Source of the DNA: an uncultured Acidobacteriota bacterium
GTDB lineage: Bacteria > Acidobacteriota > Terriglobia > Bryobacterales > Bryobacteraceae
DNA: 58,484 nt
NCBI GenBank assembly: GCA_902825945.1
Contig: CADECY010000046.1
Coordinates: 1 to 58,484 of the forward strand
Direction: 5' to 3'
Shown: one piece after another, positions 8,497 through 17,427 of the stretch
Layout of the letters: each line of letters starts with the position of its first letter
Numbering within the stretch: the first letter of the stretch is position 1
Translations under genes and position numbers: made by a program
Notes under the pieces: generated by a model
What the model was told of the DNA's origin: nothing
Database searches by the model: none
Seen by the model: the letters and a program-made list of their open reading frames with translations, nothing else

Positions 8497-9594
8497 ATGC
8501 TTCGATTTCTTCTCTTCACTTCGATCGCACTCCAGGCAGCCGATCCGGTGACGATCAACCTGCTGCCGCCCGGTCCCGGGAATCCGCGCAATACCGAGGG
8601 CGATTTCGTCCAGCTCAAAGACGGCCGCATCATGCTCGTCTACTCGAAGTTCTCGACGGACGGTAAGGCGGATTCGGGAGCCGCCACTCTCGTCAAGCGA
8701 TACTCGAGCGACGGCGGGAAGAACTGGACAGACAAAGACGAACTCGTGGTCGAAAACGAAGGCGGCATGAACGTCATGTCGGTGAGCCTCATCCGGCTCG
8801 CTTCCGGCGAGCTGCTGCTCTTTTACGGTCGCAAGAATTCGATGCTCGATTGCCGGCCCTACGTCCGGGTGTCGAAGGACGAAGGCAAAACTTGGAGCAA
8901 GCCACGGCTCACGATCCAGGAGAAGGGCTACTACGTCCTGAACAACGATCGCGTCCATCAGACAGCGAAGGGACGCCTGCTCATGCCGGTCGCCTGGCAC
9001 AAGAACGAAACGGAGGATACGTCGAAGTTCAACGGCCGCGGAATCGCGATGTGCTACATCTCCGACAACAAAGGCAAGTCGTGGCGCCGCTCGAAGACGA
9101 CCCTCGAGAATCCGTCTCCGAATCCGGCCGGATTGCAGGAACCCGGCATCGTCGAGCTGAAGGATGGGCGCCTGCTGATGTACATGCGCACCGGCATGGG
9201 CAGCCAATACTACTCGTATTCGAGCGATGGCGGCGACACCTGGACTCCGGTCGAGCCCTCCACGTTGCTGTCGCCTGTTTCGCCCGCGACCATCGAGCGC
9301 ATTCCGAAAACCGGCGATCTGCTCGCGGTCTGGAACGATCACTCGAACGTGAGCCCCGAGATCAAGAACAGGCTGCGGACTCCGTTCACCGTGGCGATCT
9401 CCCAGGACGAAGGCAGGACCTGGATCAAGGCCAAGAACATCCTCGACGATCCGAAAGGCTGGTACTGCTACACGGCGGTGGAGTTCGTGGGCGACCGCGT
9501 GCTGCTCGGATACAACGCCGGCGGGGTGGGCCTGGCGCGCCTCAGCCGGACCGTGGTGACGCACTTCGATCTCGACTGGCTGTATGGCCGTTGA
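8497..9594 (+). CDS. Secreted sialidase-like six-bladed propeller
   Basis: A signal peptide (MLRFLLFTSIALQAADP) precedes a beta-propeller with several Asp-box repeats of the S-x-D-x-G-x-x-W type: SSDGGKNW, SKDEGKTW, DNKGKSW, SSDGGDTW and SQDEGRTW. This is the exo-alpha-sialidase/BNR superfamily. Many environmental members are not sialidases, so glycoside cleavage is likely but the sugar is unknown. I prefer the ATG at 8497 because AGGTGA sits five bases upstream. An in-frame GTG at 8488 follows the previous stop with no gap. Translation is probably coupled to the DUF1080-DinB gene. Confidence 0.85.
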   Translation: MLRFLLFTSIALQAADPVTINLLPPGPGNPRNTEGDFVQLKDGRIMLVYSKFSTDGKADSGAATLVKRYSSDGGKNWTDKDELVVENEGGMNVMSVSLIRLASGELLLFYGRKNSMLDCRPYVRVSKDEGKTWSKPRLTIQEKGYYVLNNDRVHQTAKGRLLMPVAWHKNETEDTSKFNGRGIAMCYISDNKGKSWRRSKTTLENPSPNPAGLQEPGIVELKDGRLLMYMRTGMGSQYYSYSSDGGDTWTPVEPSTLLSPVSPATIERIPKTGDLLAVWNDHSNVSPEIKNRLRTPFTVAISQDEGRTWIKAKNILDDPKGWYCYTAVEFVGDRVLLGYNAGGVGLARLSRTVVTHFDLDWLYGR

Positions 9595-9615
9595 TCCGCG
9601 TTGTATCATCCCTTT

Positions 9616-10506
9616 ATGGCAACGATGAATCGACGCGTGTTCCTGACCGCCGGTGCCGCGGCCGCGAGCTCGCCGGCGCAGACCGAGATCCCGATCACGG
9701 ATATCCATCAGCACACCAATTACGCGTTCCGGACCGACGAGGAGATGCTGCGCCATCAGGATCTGATGGGGATCTCGCACTCGATCCTGCTGCCTGCGGG
9801 CCGCGTCTACGGACTCGAAGCGAATGCCTTCGGCAACGATTCGTGCTTTGCCGTCGTCAAGCAGTTCCCGAAGAAGTATTCCTACTTCGCCAACGAAGTT
9901 CCGTACATTCCCGAGGCGCGGGAGACGATCGAGAAGTACTTGAAGCAAGGGGCGATCGGAATCGGCGAGCAGAAGTTCTTCGTCGATGCGTCGGGGTCGG
10001 CGCCGATGGCGCTCATCTGCGAAATCGCGCGCGATTACAAGGTCCCGATTCTCCTTCACTTCCAGCATGAGCGCTACAACGTCAACTACGACCAGTTCTG
10101 GAAGGTGCTGGCCAAGTATCCAACGGTGAACTTCATCGGGCACGCGCAGACGTTTTGGGCCAATATCGACAAGAAACAAGTACAGGAGATCCTGTATCCG
10201 AAGTGGAAGGTGACACCGGGCGGATGGACCGATCGCTATCTGGCCGACTATCCGAACATGTGGGCGGATCTCTCGGCTGGCTCGGGTCTCAACGCGTTGC
10301 AGCGCGATGAGGAGCACGCCAAGGCCTTCATCGAGCGCCACAAGGACAAGCTGATCTACGGCTCCGACTGTAACGACAAAGTGGGCCAGGGGATCAAGTG
10401 CAGCGGCTCTCAGCAGATCGCGATGGTACGCAAGCTCGCCTCTCCGGAAGCGCAGCGCAAGCTCTTCCATGAGAACGCGCGCAAGGTCATGAAACTTCCC
10501 GCGTGA
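9616..10506 (+). CDS. Amidohydrolase family protein with Tat-like signal
   Basis: The 296-residue product starts MATMNRRVFLTAGAAAASS, a twin-arginine-type leader, and goes on to DIHQHTNY, the HxH metal motif of the amidohydrolase-2 (TIM-barrel) group. Later metal or active-site segments are LLHFQHER, FIGHAQTFW and the terminal IYGSDCND, whose Asp is the usual last ligand. Such enzymes hydrolyse or decarboxylate small organic molecules; the substrate is unknown. The ATG at 9625 is an alternative start. The stop overlaps the next gene's GTG (GTGA), so the two are probably translated together. Confidence 0.85.
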   Translation: MATMNRRVFLTAGAAAASSPAQTEIPITDIHQHTNYAFRTDEEMLRHQDLMGISHSILLPAGRVYGLEANAFGNDSCFAVVKQFPKKYSYFANEVPYIPEARETIEKYLKQGAIGIGEQKFFVDASGSAPMALICEIARDYKVPILLHFQHERYNVNYDQFWKVLAKYPTVNFIGHAQTFWANIDKKQVQEILYPKWKVTPGGWTDRYLADYPNMWADLSAGSGLNALQRDEEHAKAFIERHKDKLIYGSDCNDKVGQGIKCSGSQQIAMVRKLASPEAQRKLFHENARKVMKLPA

Positions 10507-11390
10507 TCCATTACGACCCGCACAAGTGGCTCGACCACTTCTTCGACATCAAGGGTTCGCTCGTTCGGGAGATCAGCGTCCGGGTCGCCGTGTGCGTCGC
10601 CTGGGCAGGAGCCGTCGCCTACGCACACACGCGGCACATCGACATCTCGATTCCTCCTTCGATCCATGGCCTCGTCGGAACGGCGCTGGGACTCCTGCTG
10701 GTCTTCCGCACCAACGCTTCCTATGATCGCTTCTGGGAGGGCCGGAAGCTGTGGGGAGGCATGGTCAACGAGACTCGCAACCTGGTACGTTCGGCGGGCG
10801 TTTTCCTCGCCGGGGATCGCGTTCTGCTACACCGTGTCGCGCGCTGGACCGCGATTTTCCCCTATGCCGCAATGAACGCGCTTCGCGGAGCGAAGGGCCT
10901 TGGACCTCTCGCGGACGGCGCTCCGGACGAGGTCGTCAACGCCCAGCATCCGGCGCTCGCGGTCGCCGCCAAGGTCACCGAGTGCCTGAACGAAGCCCGC
11001 TCCAAGGGGCTCATCTCCGACATCGTCTTCACCTCGATCGACCAGAACGTCCAACTACTCGTCGGCTACCTCGGAGGCTGTGAGCGCATTCGCAAGACGC
11101 CGCTTCCGTTCGCCTACGTGGTTCACCTTCGCCGCGCGCTCTTCATCTACTGCCTGACGGTGCCGTTCGCGCTGGTGCAACAGACCGGCTGGGTAACAGT
11201 CCTCGAAACATTGCTAATCAGTTACGTGTTCTTCGGAATCGAGGAGATCGGCGTCGAGATCGAGGGTCCCTTCGGACACGACGACAACGACCTGCCGCTC
11301 GAGGATATTTGCGAGACCATTCACAAGAACCTGTACGCGCTGGCCGGGATCGATCACCAGGACCAGGAGGCCTTGCCGGAAGGTCTTTGA
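10503..11390 (+). CDS. Bestrophin family anion channel
   Basis: The 295-residue membrane protein matches the bacterial bestrophin/UPF0187 family. It starts MIHYDPHKWLDHFFDIKGS and carries the conserved GLLLVFRTNASYDRFWEGRKLWGGMVNETRNL segment around residues 60-95, followed by hydrophobic helices near 200-240 (RRALFIYCLTVPFALV) and the FGIEEIGVEIEGPFG motif. Bestrophins form pentameric ion channels in the inner membrane. The GTG start overlaps the amidohydrolase stop. The caspase-TPR gene begins 26 bp downstream on the same strand, so the genes are probably co-transcribed. Confidence 0.9.
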   Translation: MIHYDPHKWLDHFFDIKGSLVREISVRVAVCVAWAGAVAYAHTRHIDISIPPSIHGLVGTALGLLLVFRTNASYDRFWEGRKLWGGMVNETRNLVRSAGVFLAGDRVLLHRVARWTAIFPYAAMNALRGAKGLGPLADGAPDEVVNAQHPALAVAAKVTECLNEARSKGLISDIVFTSIDQNVQLLVGYLGGCERIRKTPLPFAYVVHLRRALFIYCLTVPFALVQQTGWVTVLETLLISYVFFGIEEIGVEIEGPFGHDDNDLPLEDICETIHKNLYALAGIDHQDQEALPEGL

Positions 11391-11416
11391 CCGCGCGTGC
11401 TACAACGGAAATAGCC

Positions 11417-14224
11417 GTGAAGCGCGCAGTGATCTTTTTTCTAGCGTTCGCTCTCGAGGCCGCCGCGCCCAAAGAGCAGCCGGTCGGGCTGCTATTGAAT
11501 CCAGGCGGAGCGCAGTTGGTGAGGTTGGGCAATCAGACTCCGTTCGCCGCGAAAGTGGGCGAGGTGCTGTTCTCCGGAGATCGAGTCAAGACCGCCGCCG
11601 GACCCGCTTCGTTTCTGTTCTGCCCGGAGAAATCGTCTATCACGCTCGACGCCAACACCGAGGCTCACCTCAACACCCAGGCTCTCGAAGTGAAGACCGG
11701 CAAGGTCGGAACCCGGACCCCGATTCCCTCGTGCCTGTTGCCGCAGATGGCGCGGCTGAATGTCGCGAGCCAACAGCACTACGGAGTGACGATGGTGCGC
11801 GGAAAACGGGAAGAGGCCGAAACGAACGAGCCGCTCGAAGCCCGCTTGGGCAAGCTACCCGCCGGCCAAGCCGCGGCCGCGAGAACGGAATTGGCGGAGG
11901 CCGCGAAGCTGATCGCCGCGAACCCTTCGGACATCTCCTTGAAAGTCGGCCGCGCGGCGGCGTTCGAAAAGTTTGGGCTCAAGATCGACGCCTTGAAGGA
12001 GTACCGGGTGATCGCCGAGCAATGGAAGGACGCGGTCTGGACCAAGGGCCGCATCTTCGAACTCGAGGAAGCGATCGCCCTGGAGCAGACCTCGCAGGCC
12101 GTGATCCCGGCCGCCGGCGCTAAGACGCTCGCGCTGCTCATCGGAATATCGAAGTACCAGAAACTGCCCGATTCGCAGTGGCTCCAATTCGCGCACGCCG
12201 ACGCGGAGCTGTTCCACAAGCACCTCACGAGCCCGCGTGGCGGTGGGCTCTCGCCCGATGATGCCGTGCTCCTGACCAACGAGAAGGCCACCACGGCGGC
12301 GATTCGAAACACGGTCCAGACTTTCCTCAAGAACCGTGCCGGCAAGAATGATACGGTCATCGTCTTCTTCGCCGCTCACGGCATCGTCGAGACCGCGTCG
12401 CGCCAGGCATTCATCGTGACTCACGACAGCGATCCGCAGGACCTTCCCGGCACCGCGCTCCCGATGGCCGATGTACAGGCGTTGCTGCAAGAGAAACTCA
12501 CCTCGGTGAAGCGGGTGATTGCTTTCGTCGACGTCTGCCGTTCGGGCACCATCGGAACGATCAAGAGTTCCACCGTCAATTCGAGCGTCGAGCGTCTGGC
12601 CGAGGCGGAAGGCGAAATCTTTGGACTCATGGCAAGCCGGCCCAAGGAGTTCTCATTCGAAGGCCCGCAGTTCGGCGGCGGACATGGAGCCTTCAGCCAC
12701 GCGCTCATCAAGGGCCTCACCGGACCCGCCGACAAGAACGGCGACAAGGTGGTAAACGTCACCGAGATTATCGACTACGTGCGCGAACTCGTGCAGAAGG
12801 GCACTGATGACAAGCAGCATCCGCGCGACTTCGGCACCATGGAAAACACGGTTCCGCTCGCCGATGCTTCGAAGACTGGAATCGAAGTCACGCGGTGGCG
12901 GTACCTTTACGATTCGGCCGGCGAGCCCTTGCGATTGGCCGCGGCCGCGCAAGCGAGCGCGGGCCCCCCGGAGGTTCCCGCCGAACTCCGCCGCTACCGG
13001 GAAGCCGTCGCCGCGGGCCGGCTCCTTCCGGATGAATCCGGAAGCGCCTTCGGGCTGCTTGCGAACCTTCGGACTACGCTTCCGCCCGAGCGCTACCTGA
13101 TCGAAGAAAACCAGCTCCGCATCGAACTCGAGAATCGGGGCCAGCAGGTAATCCTGCGCTATCTCACGGGCGATCAGGTTCCGCAATCGCGCGACGATTT
13201 CGCTCGTGGCGCGCGCTACTTCGAAGCCGCGCGCCAGCTCACACCGGAATCGCTGCTGCTCGATTCGCGCGAGTCGTTCTGCCGCGGCCGCTCGCTGCTT
13301 TTCGAAAAGCAGTACTCGCAAGGAGCGGACCTGCTCGAAAGGTCGGCCGGGCTCGACAGCGACGGCGCTCACTCTTACAACGCACTCGGCATCGCCTATC
13401 TGGAACAGGCGAAGTTCCCGCTCGCGATCGCCGCTTTCCGCGACTCGATGAAGCGCGCTCCGCGTTGGGCCTACCCGCGCCACAACCTCGCGCTGGCGCT
13501 CGCCGAGACAGGTGATTACACCAACGCGATCCGCGCCTACCAAGAGGGCATGAAGCTCGCACCAACGTACTCCTACCTTCCGTACAACCTCGGCCTGCTC
13601 TACCAGCGCATCAACAAGAAGAAGGAAGCCGAGGCTGCTTATCGCAAGGCGGTCGTGCTTTCCGCCGATGCCCCGGAGGCCTACAACGCGCTCGGCGCGT
13701 TGAAGGCCGATCAGCGCCGCGACAGTGAGGCGGAATCGCTGTACAAGCAGGCGCTTGCGAAGAGGGCGGATTTCCTGCCTGCGAGGCACAATCTCGCGCT
13801 CCTGTTGGCGCGCAAGAAAGGCCGCGAGAGCGAGGCGGCCTCGCTGCTCCAAAGAAACCTCGACACGGCACCCGATCATCTGCCGTCGAGGCTCGCACTC
13901 GCCGATCTTCTCGCGGGGCAAGGCAAACGCGAGGAGGCCGCGCAACAGTATCAGGCGCTGCTCGCGCGGCGTGCGGATTATCCGGCGGCTCGCGTGCGTT
14001 TGGCGGCGCTACTGCTCGAAACCGGCAATACGGACGAAGCCCTTTCGCAGGCGAACGAAGCGTTGCGCGCCCAGCCGAACTTCGCCGAGGCCTATGAAGT
14101 GATCGGTGATGCGCAGCGGAAATCGAACCGCGAGCCCGAGGCCCGCACCGCCTATCAGCGCGCTCTGGATCTGACCTCCGATCCAGCCGTGCGCAAACGG
14201 ATCAAGTCGAAGTCCGGCCGCTAG
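11417..14224 (+). CDS. Exported FecR-caspase-TPR protein
   Basis: The 935-residue product has, in order: a signal peptide (VKRAVIFFLAFALEAAAP); a FecR-like segment at about 20-95 (GLLLNPGGAQLVRLG, GEVLFSGDRVKT); a caspase-like C14 peptidase domain at about 235-470 with the catalytic pair His321 (FFAAHGI) and Cys374 (FVDVCRSG); then at least seven TPR repeats over the last 300 residues. Both catalytic residues are present, so an active protease is expected, probably cleaving after basic residues as in most bacterial caspase homologues. The leader implies action outside the cytoplasm. I chose the GTG at 11417 because it directly precedes the leader. The end overlaps the convergent gene at 14202 by 23 bp. 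Confidence 0.85.
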   Translation: MKRAVIFFLAFALEAAAPKEQPVGLLLNPGGAQLVRLGNQTPFAAKVGEVLFSGDRVKTAAGPASFLFCPEKSSITLDANTEAHLNTQALEVKTGKVGTRTPIPSCLLPQMARLNVASQQHYGVTMVRGKREEAETNEPLEARLGKLPAGQAAAARTELAEAAKLIAANPSDISLKVGRAAAFEKFGLKIDALKEYRVIAEQWKDAVWTKGRIFELEEAIALEQTSQAVIPAAGAKTLALLIGISKYQKLPDSQWLQFAHADAELFHKHLTSPRGGGLSPDDAVLLTNEKATTAAIRNTVQTFLKNRAGKNDTVIVFFAAHGIVETASRQAFIVTHDSDPQDLPGTALPMADVQALLQEKLTSVKRVIAFVDVCRSGTIGTIKSSTVNSSVERLAEAEGEIFGLMASRPKEFSFEGPQFGGGHGAFSHALIKGLTGPADKNGDKVVNVTEIIDYVRELVQKGTDDKQHPRDFGTMENTVPLADASKTGIEVTRWRYLYDSAGEPLRLAAAAQASAGPPEVPAELRRYREAVAAGRLLPDESGSAFGLLANLRTTLPPERYLIEENQLRIELENRGQQVILRYLTGDQVPQSRDDFARGARYFEAARQLTPESLLLDSRESFCRGRSLLFEKQYSQGADLLERSAGLDSDGAHSYNALGIAYLEQAKFPLAIAAFRDSMKRAPRWAYPRHNLALALAETGDYTNAIRAYQEGMKLAPTYSYLPYNLGLLYQRINKKKEAEAAYRKAVVLSADAPEAYNALGALKADQRRDSEAESLYKQALAKRADFLPARHNLALLLARKKGRESEAASLLQRNLDTAPDHLPSRLALADLLAGQGKREEAAQQYQALLARRADYPAARVRLAALLLETGNTDEALSQANEALRAQPNFAEAYEVIGDAQRKSNREPEARTAYQRALDLTSDPAVRKRIKSKSGR

Positions 14225-14785
14225 CCATCGCCGCCGCGAATCGGCGCCAGTTGGACTCGACCTCATCTGTGGACAGGCCACTCGCGCCCGGCGGAAACAG
14301 CGGCATCAGTTCGCTGCGAATGGTACGTTCCACTTCTCCAATCTCGAGCCCCGCACAGTGATCCGGAAACGGCGTGCACCTCTGGTTCAGCAGGAGCGGC
14401 ATCAGTGCCTGCCAGACCGAGAGGCGGCGCGAGCGCGACTCCTCATCGGGCAACAAGCGGATGATTCGGATCAGGGACTCGAGCACACGCCAGTCGCGTT
14501 CGACACCCACGAGGTTTGGCAGCAACCGCCGCTTGCCCGCGTGCGGCAAGACCTGCTCGATCACCCACTCGCGCGGGCCCATTCGCCCGCGGCCTGCACG
14601 AGATTCGACTGTAAGGCGGGAGTCACCTCGTCTTCGAGAATTCGCCACAACTCGTCGAGCAAATAGCCCGAACCGGCGAGTTCGCGGACGATGCTGACAT
14701 AGCTCAGCCGCGGATCGGTGTCGAGAAAGAGAGCGCGCGAGGCGATCCAAACAGGTTCGCGCCGCGCCCGTTCTTCGCCCGTCAC
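14202..14785 (-). pseudogene. DUF7079-like protein, frameshifted
   Basis: From a GTG at 14785 the frame reads REPVWIASRALFLDTDPRL and then LLDELWRILEDEVTPAL up to AAGEWA. The protein then continues in another frame as REWVIEQVLPHAGKRRLLPNLVG to the stop at 14202. The break lies in a GC-rich run near 14575-14590, and a two-base gain or one-base loss would explain it. The first part resembles DUF7079 proteins, an uncharacterised small family. The start overlaps the VOC gene's stop (GTGA), so this was a coupled operon member. Sequencing error cannot be excluded because both halves look well conserved. Confidence 0.6.
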
Positions 14786-15132
14786 TTTCGCATGATCGCA
14801 AATGGCAGCCCTTGCGGGTCGAGCAGGACCGCCATCTCTTCGCCCTGGGGAAGCTTCTGCACCGGCATCAGCATCTTCGCGCCGAGCGTTACCGCCTTCT
14901 CCGCGTATGCCGCGCAATCGTCCACTTGAATGAATAACTGCACGAACGCCTGCGCCTGCGGCGGTGCCGGCCAGATCCCGCCTTGGATGCCTTCGTTCGA
15001 CCCAGTGGCGATCTCACGGTATCCGAGCGGGTTGTCGCTCGTGATCTTCCAATCGAACAGCTTCGAATAGAACTCGCCGTGCGAGTTCGGCGACTTGGAG
15101 ATGATCTGGAACTGAATTACGGGATTGGGCAT
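14782..15132 (-). CDS. VOC family (glyoxalase-like) protein
   Basis: The 116-residue protein MPNPVIQFQIISKSPNSHGEFY... has the single-domain vicinal-oxygen-chelate pattern: the FYSKLFDWKI strand-helix, a GGIWP loop, VQLFIQVDD and LLDPQGLPFAIM at the end. VOC proteins include metal-dependent dioxygenases, glyoxalases and resistance proteins; the specific role is unknown. I chose the start at 15132 because it matches the family N-terminus and follows an AAAAGGAA ribosome site. It lies 10 bp downstream of a TIGR02147-type regulator and overlaps the following gene by four bases. Confidence 0.85.
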   Translation of the reverse strand: MPNPVIQFQIISKSPNSHGEFYSKLFDWKITSDNPLGYREIATGSNEGIQGGIWPAPPQAQAFVQLFIQVDDCAAYAEKAVTLGAKMLMPVQKLPQGEEMAVLLDPQGLPFAIMRK

Positions 15133-15142
15133 GGATTCCTTT

Positions 15143-15703
15143 TCATGGTTTGGGATTGTGGGCCGCCGCGAGTTGGCGCACACGATCGAGCGCGATCCTG
15201 CGGAACTGGCTCTCACTGGAACAGCGGATGGTCCGCCAGTTGGCGCCGTTCATCTCGAGCATGCCGATCCGCAGCAGGCGCTGGACGACAATGTTGACGC
15301 TGTCGGAGGAGGAGCCTGCCACGGCGGCGATCCATCGCACGTCGGCCCGGAACTCGGGACTCGAGGCGATTTCGAAAACGCGATAGTGCAGCGGGTCGCT
15401 CACCACCACCAGAGCCTCCGCCGTCCAATGACGCAGGTGGACCTGATGCGCGAGAGCGGCGTCATCAGGCGCGTGCGCGGCTGCGGTATAGGCCGCGATC
15501 TCCTCAGCACTCAGCCCGAGCCGCCGGCCGAACCCGCGAATCGAGCCCGGAGGCATGGACCGCTCGCCGCGAAGCATCTGGCTTAACGACGAGTGGTCAA
15601 CGCCGAGAAGCGCGGAGAAGGCGCGCAACGAGTAGCGGCTGTTCTTGGCTCGCCGCGCCGAGAACTCCGCTTCCAGGCGCGCCGAGAATGGACTGCGTTT
15701 CAT
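15143..15703 (-). CDS. TIGR02147-like transcriptional regulator
   Basis: The 186-residue protein has an N-terminal helix-turn-helix (YSLRAFSALLGVDHSSLSQMLRGERSMP, residues 24-51) and a second part, HWTAEALVVVSDPLHYRVFEIASSPEF, then WIAAVAGSSSDSVNIVVQRLLRIGMLEM. That resembles the TIGR02147/DUF4423 group first noted in Fibrobacter. It is shorter than the roughly 270 residues usual there. It is the first gene of a three-gene minus-strand operon, and a 22-bp palindrome lies 62 bp upstream. It probably controls its own operon. Confidence 0.7.
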   Translation of the reverse strand: MKRSPFSARLEAEFSARRAKNSRYSLRAFSALLGVDHSSLSQMLRGERSMPPGSIRGFGRRLGLSAEEIAAYTAAAHAPDDAALAHQVHLRHWTAEALVVVSDPLHYRVFEIASSPEFRADVRWIAAVAGSSSDSVNIVVQRLLRIGMLEMNGANWRTIRCSSESQFRRIALDRVRQLAAAHNPKP

Positions 15704-15764
15704 TCGATGGCGAAAGCCATGTTAGCAGGCAAGCGCGCTCCCGGCGCAGGTTAGGACACGCGAA

Positions 15765-15786
15765 GTGGGGCAGCGCGCTGCCCCAC
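15765..15786. repeat. 22-bp perfect palindrome
   Basis: GTGGGGCAGCG followed at once by its exact reverse complement forms a 22-bp inverted repeat without spacer. It lies between the end of the pyruvyl-transferase gene and the start of the TIGR02147-like gene, both on the minus strand. No T-run follows on either strand, so an operator or a dispersed palindromic repeat is more likely than an intrinsic terminator. Confidence 0.6.
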
Positions 15787-15864
15787 CAGCCGCTCGAGCT
15801 GCGATGGCGGCACCGGCGCTTGCGAGGCCCGGTCAACCACGAACTCTTCGTTGACCCCGCGCCG

Positions 15865-17196
15865 CTACACCTTACATGCCGCTCTGGCAGCCTCCGCCAT
15901 TCGCTTCTGGCGCCCTTCCACATAGCTCATGATCGACTTCGCCTTCGCCCGTGCCTTGGCCGGATCCTTGACGATCACTTCGAGCCGCCGCCACAGTTGC
16001 GCGCCGCTCGTCTCGCCCACTTCGAAGAACCACTCGCTTGCGCCGATATCGCGATACATTTGCCCCTTGCAGGTATCGGTGGGCTGGCGAACGTAGAAGG
16101 CCGGAGTCCCGCTCCGGTAGGAGATCAACGGCGAGTGGCACTCTACGCTCACCACCGTGAGTGCTTTCGAGTAGATCGAAGCGGCCTCGTCCGGCAGCCA
16201 GAAGGTATCGCGCCAGACGACGTTCTTCTTCACGTCCGCGGGAAGCGGATCGACGAGGACTTCCTTCGCCAATTCGACTTGGTAGGTCATCTCCGCGCAC
16301 GCCATCACCTTGTGTCCGGTCGCCTTCACGTAGGCGATGATCATCTCGCGGAGCTTGGCGTGATCGGCCTCAGTGGTGCGATTGTTGATCGCGTCCTTGA
16401 CATCGTCGGACGCGACGCGCTTGATGTTCCGGATGCGGTAGTACGGCGTGTAGCGAAGGCGCGGAATCACGGCGATGAACTTACCCGGTTCGAGCCCGTG
16501 CTGCTCGAGGTAGGCGAAGCCTTTGGCGTCATCGCGGAGATGCATCCCGAGTTGCGCATCGGGCCCGAACTCGAGAATCGGTGTCTTGACCTTCTGCGCC
16601 TTCATGTATTCCACCGAAATCGTGTCCCGGCAGAAGAAGAACGCGGCTCCATCCATGATGTATCGCAGGTCTTCGGGAAGGTGCGTTGGTGGGAGCTTCA
16701 CCACCTTCGCGCGAAGTTCCTTCAACGTGCCACCCTCGGGTTCGCGGCCCTCCCCGAAACCCGAGATGGGATCGGTGCTGACGCCGAAGACTCCGGTGGG
16801 CTTGCCCGTCGCTTTGTGAAACGCCGCCGCGAAGGCGCTGTCGGGGAAGCCGGAGCCGGAGCCGCTGATGTAGAGATCGGTTTCGGCCCACGCCTTTTCG
16901 AGTTCCGGCGTCGTGGGTTTTCCTCTGCGGTCCACGAGTCCTTCGACGATCTTGACCTTCGGATAGCCTTTGGTCAGCATCGCGCGCGATGCTGGACTCG
17001 TTGCGCGCGGCCACAGAGTGATTTCGGCTTCCGGGAAGAACCTCTCGAGCACCGAGAGTGCGCCGGGAGTGTGTCCGATGTCGCCGATGTTCACCGTCTG
17101 CCAGGAGCTATGGAGGAGGACACGTGGCGCACGCGCGCCACGTAGGATCGCGGCGGACCCAGTGGTGGTGAGGAAGTTCCGGCGGGTGCTCTTCAT
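15865..17196 (-). CDS. Polysaccharide pyruvyl transferase family protein, Tat-exported
   Basis: The 443-residue protein begins MKSTRRNFLTTTGSAA, a twin-arginine signal. The body has features of the polysaccharide pyruvyl transferase fold: NIGDIGHTPGALSVLERFFP, SGSGSGFPDSAFAAAFHKATGKPTGVFGVSTDP, FFFCRDTISVEYM and the late VVSVECHSPLISYRSGTPAFYVRQPT. Classical members add ketal pyruvate to glycans in the cytoplasm. A Tat leader on this fold is a recurrent environmental variant whose reaction is not known to me. It stands alone, with 231 bp free upstream. Confidence 0.8.
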   Translation of the reverse strand: MKSTRRNFLTTTGSAAILRGARAPRVLLHSSWQTVNIGDIGHTPGALSVLERFFPEAEITLWPRATSPASRAMLTKGYPKVKIVEGLVDRRGKPTTPELEKAWAETDLYISGSGSGFPDSAFAAAFHKATGKPTGVFGVSTDPISGFGEGREPEGGTLKELRAKVVKLPPTHLPEDLRYIMDGAAFFFCRDTISVEYMKAQKVKTPILEFGPDAQLGMHLRDDAKGFAYLEQHGLEPGKFIAVIPRLRYTPYYRIRNIKRVASDDVKDAINNRTTEADHAKLREMIIAYVKATGHKVMACAEMTYQVELAKEVLVDPLPADVKKNVVWRDTFWLPDEAASIYSKALTVVSVECHSPLISYRSGTPAFYVRQPTDTCKGQMYRDIGASEWFFEVGETSGAQLWRRLEVIVKDPAKARAKAKSIMSYVEGRQKRMAEAARAACKV

Positions 17197-17427
17197 CGTT
17201 TCAGGTTACCGTGGTCGCTCGGAACCAAACCTGCCAAACCTGTGTGTGACCTCTGGATAGTGATGGCCCGAAAGCCTTCCCTTCAAGCCGCCACACCAAT
17301 CTCTGATCCGATACTGCCACTCAAAAGCGCACAGGCCGCGTAGGCGCGGCGCCAAATTTTCAGGAAGGTGCCGCTGGTGAGGCGCCGGAGCGAGTCCATT
17401 GTGCGCGTGTTCCTCAGAAAGAGCGAG

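Noticed and set aside
7963..10470. 835-codon minus-strand open frame
   Set aside because: It is antisense to the propeller and amidohydrolase genes, has the His/Arg/Val-rich composition of a GC-rich shadow frame, and no recognisable motif.
10503..14224. Bestrophin-caspase as an intracellular anti-phage system
   Set aside because: The caspase protein has a signal peptide and FecR-like domain, so it should act outside the cytoplasm; kept only as an interesting pair.
15688..17145. 485-codon plus-strand frame
   Set aside because: It is antisense to the Tat-exported pyruvyl transferase family gene, which has clear motifs.
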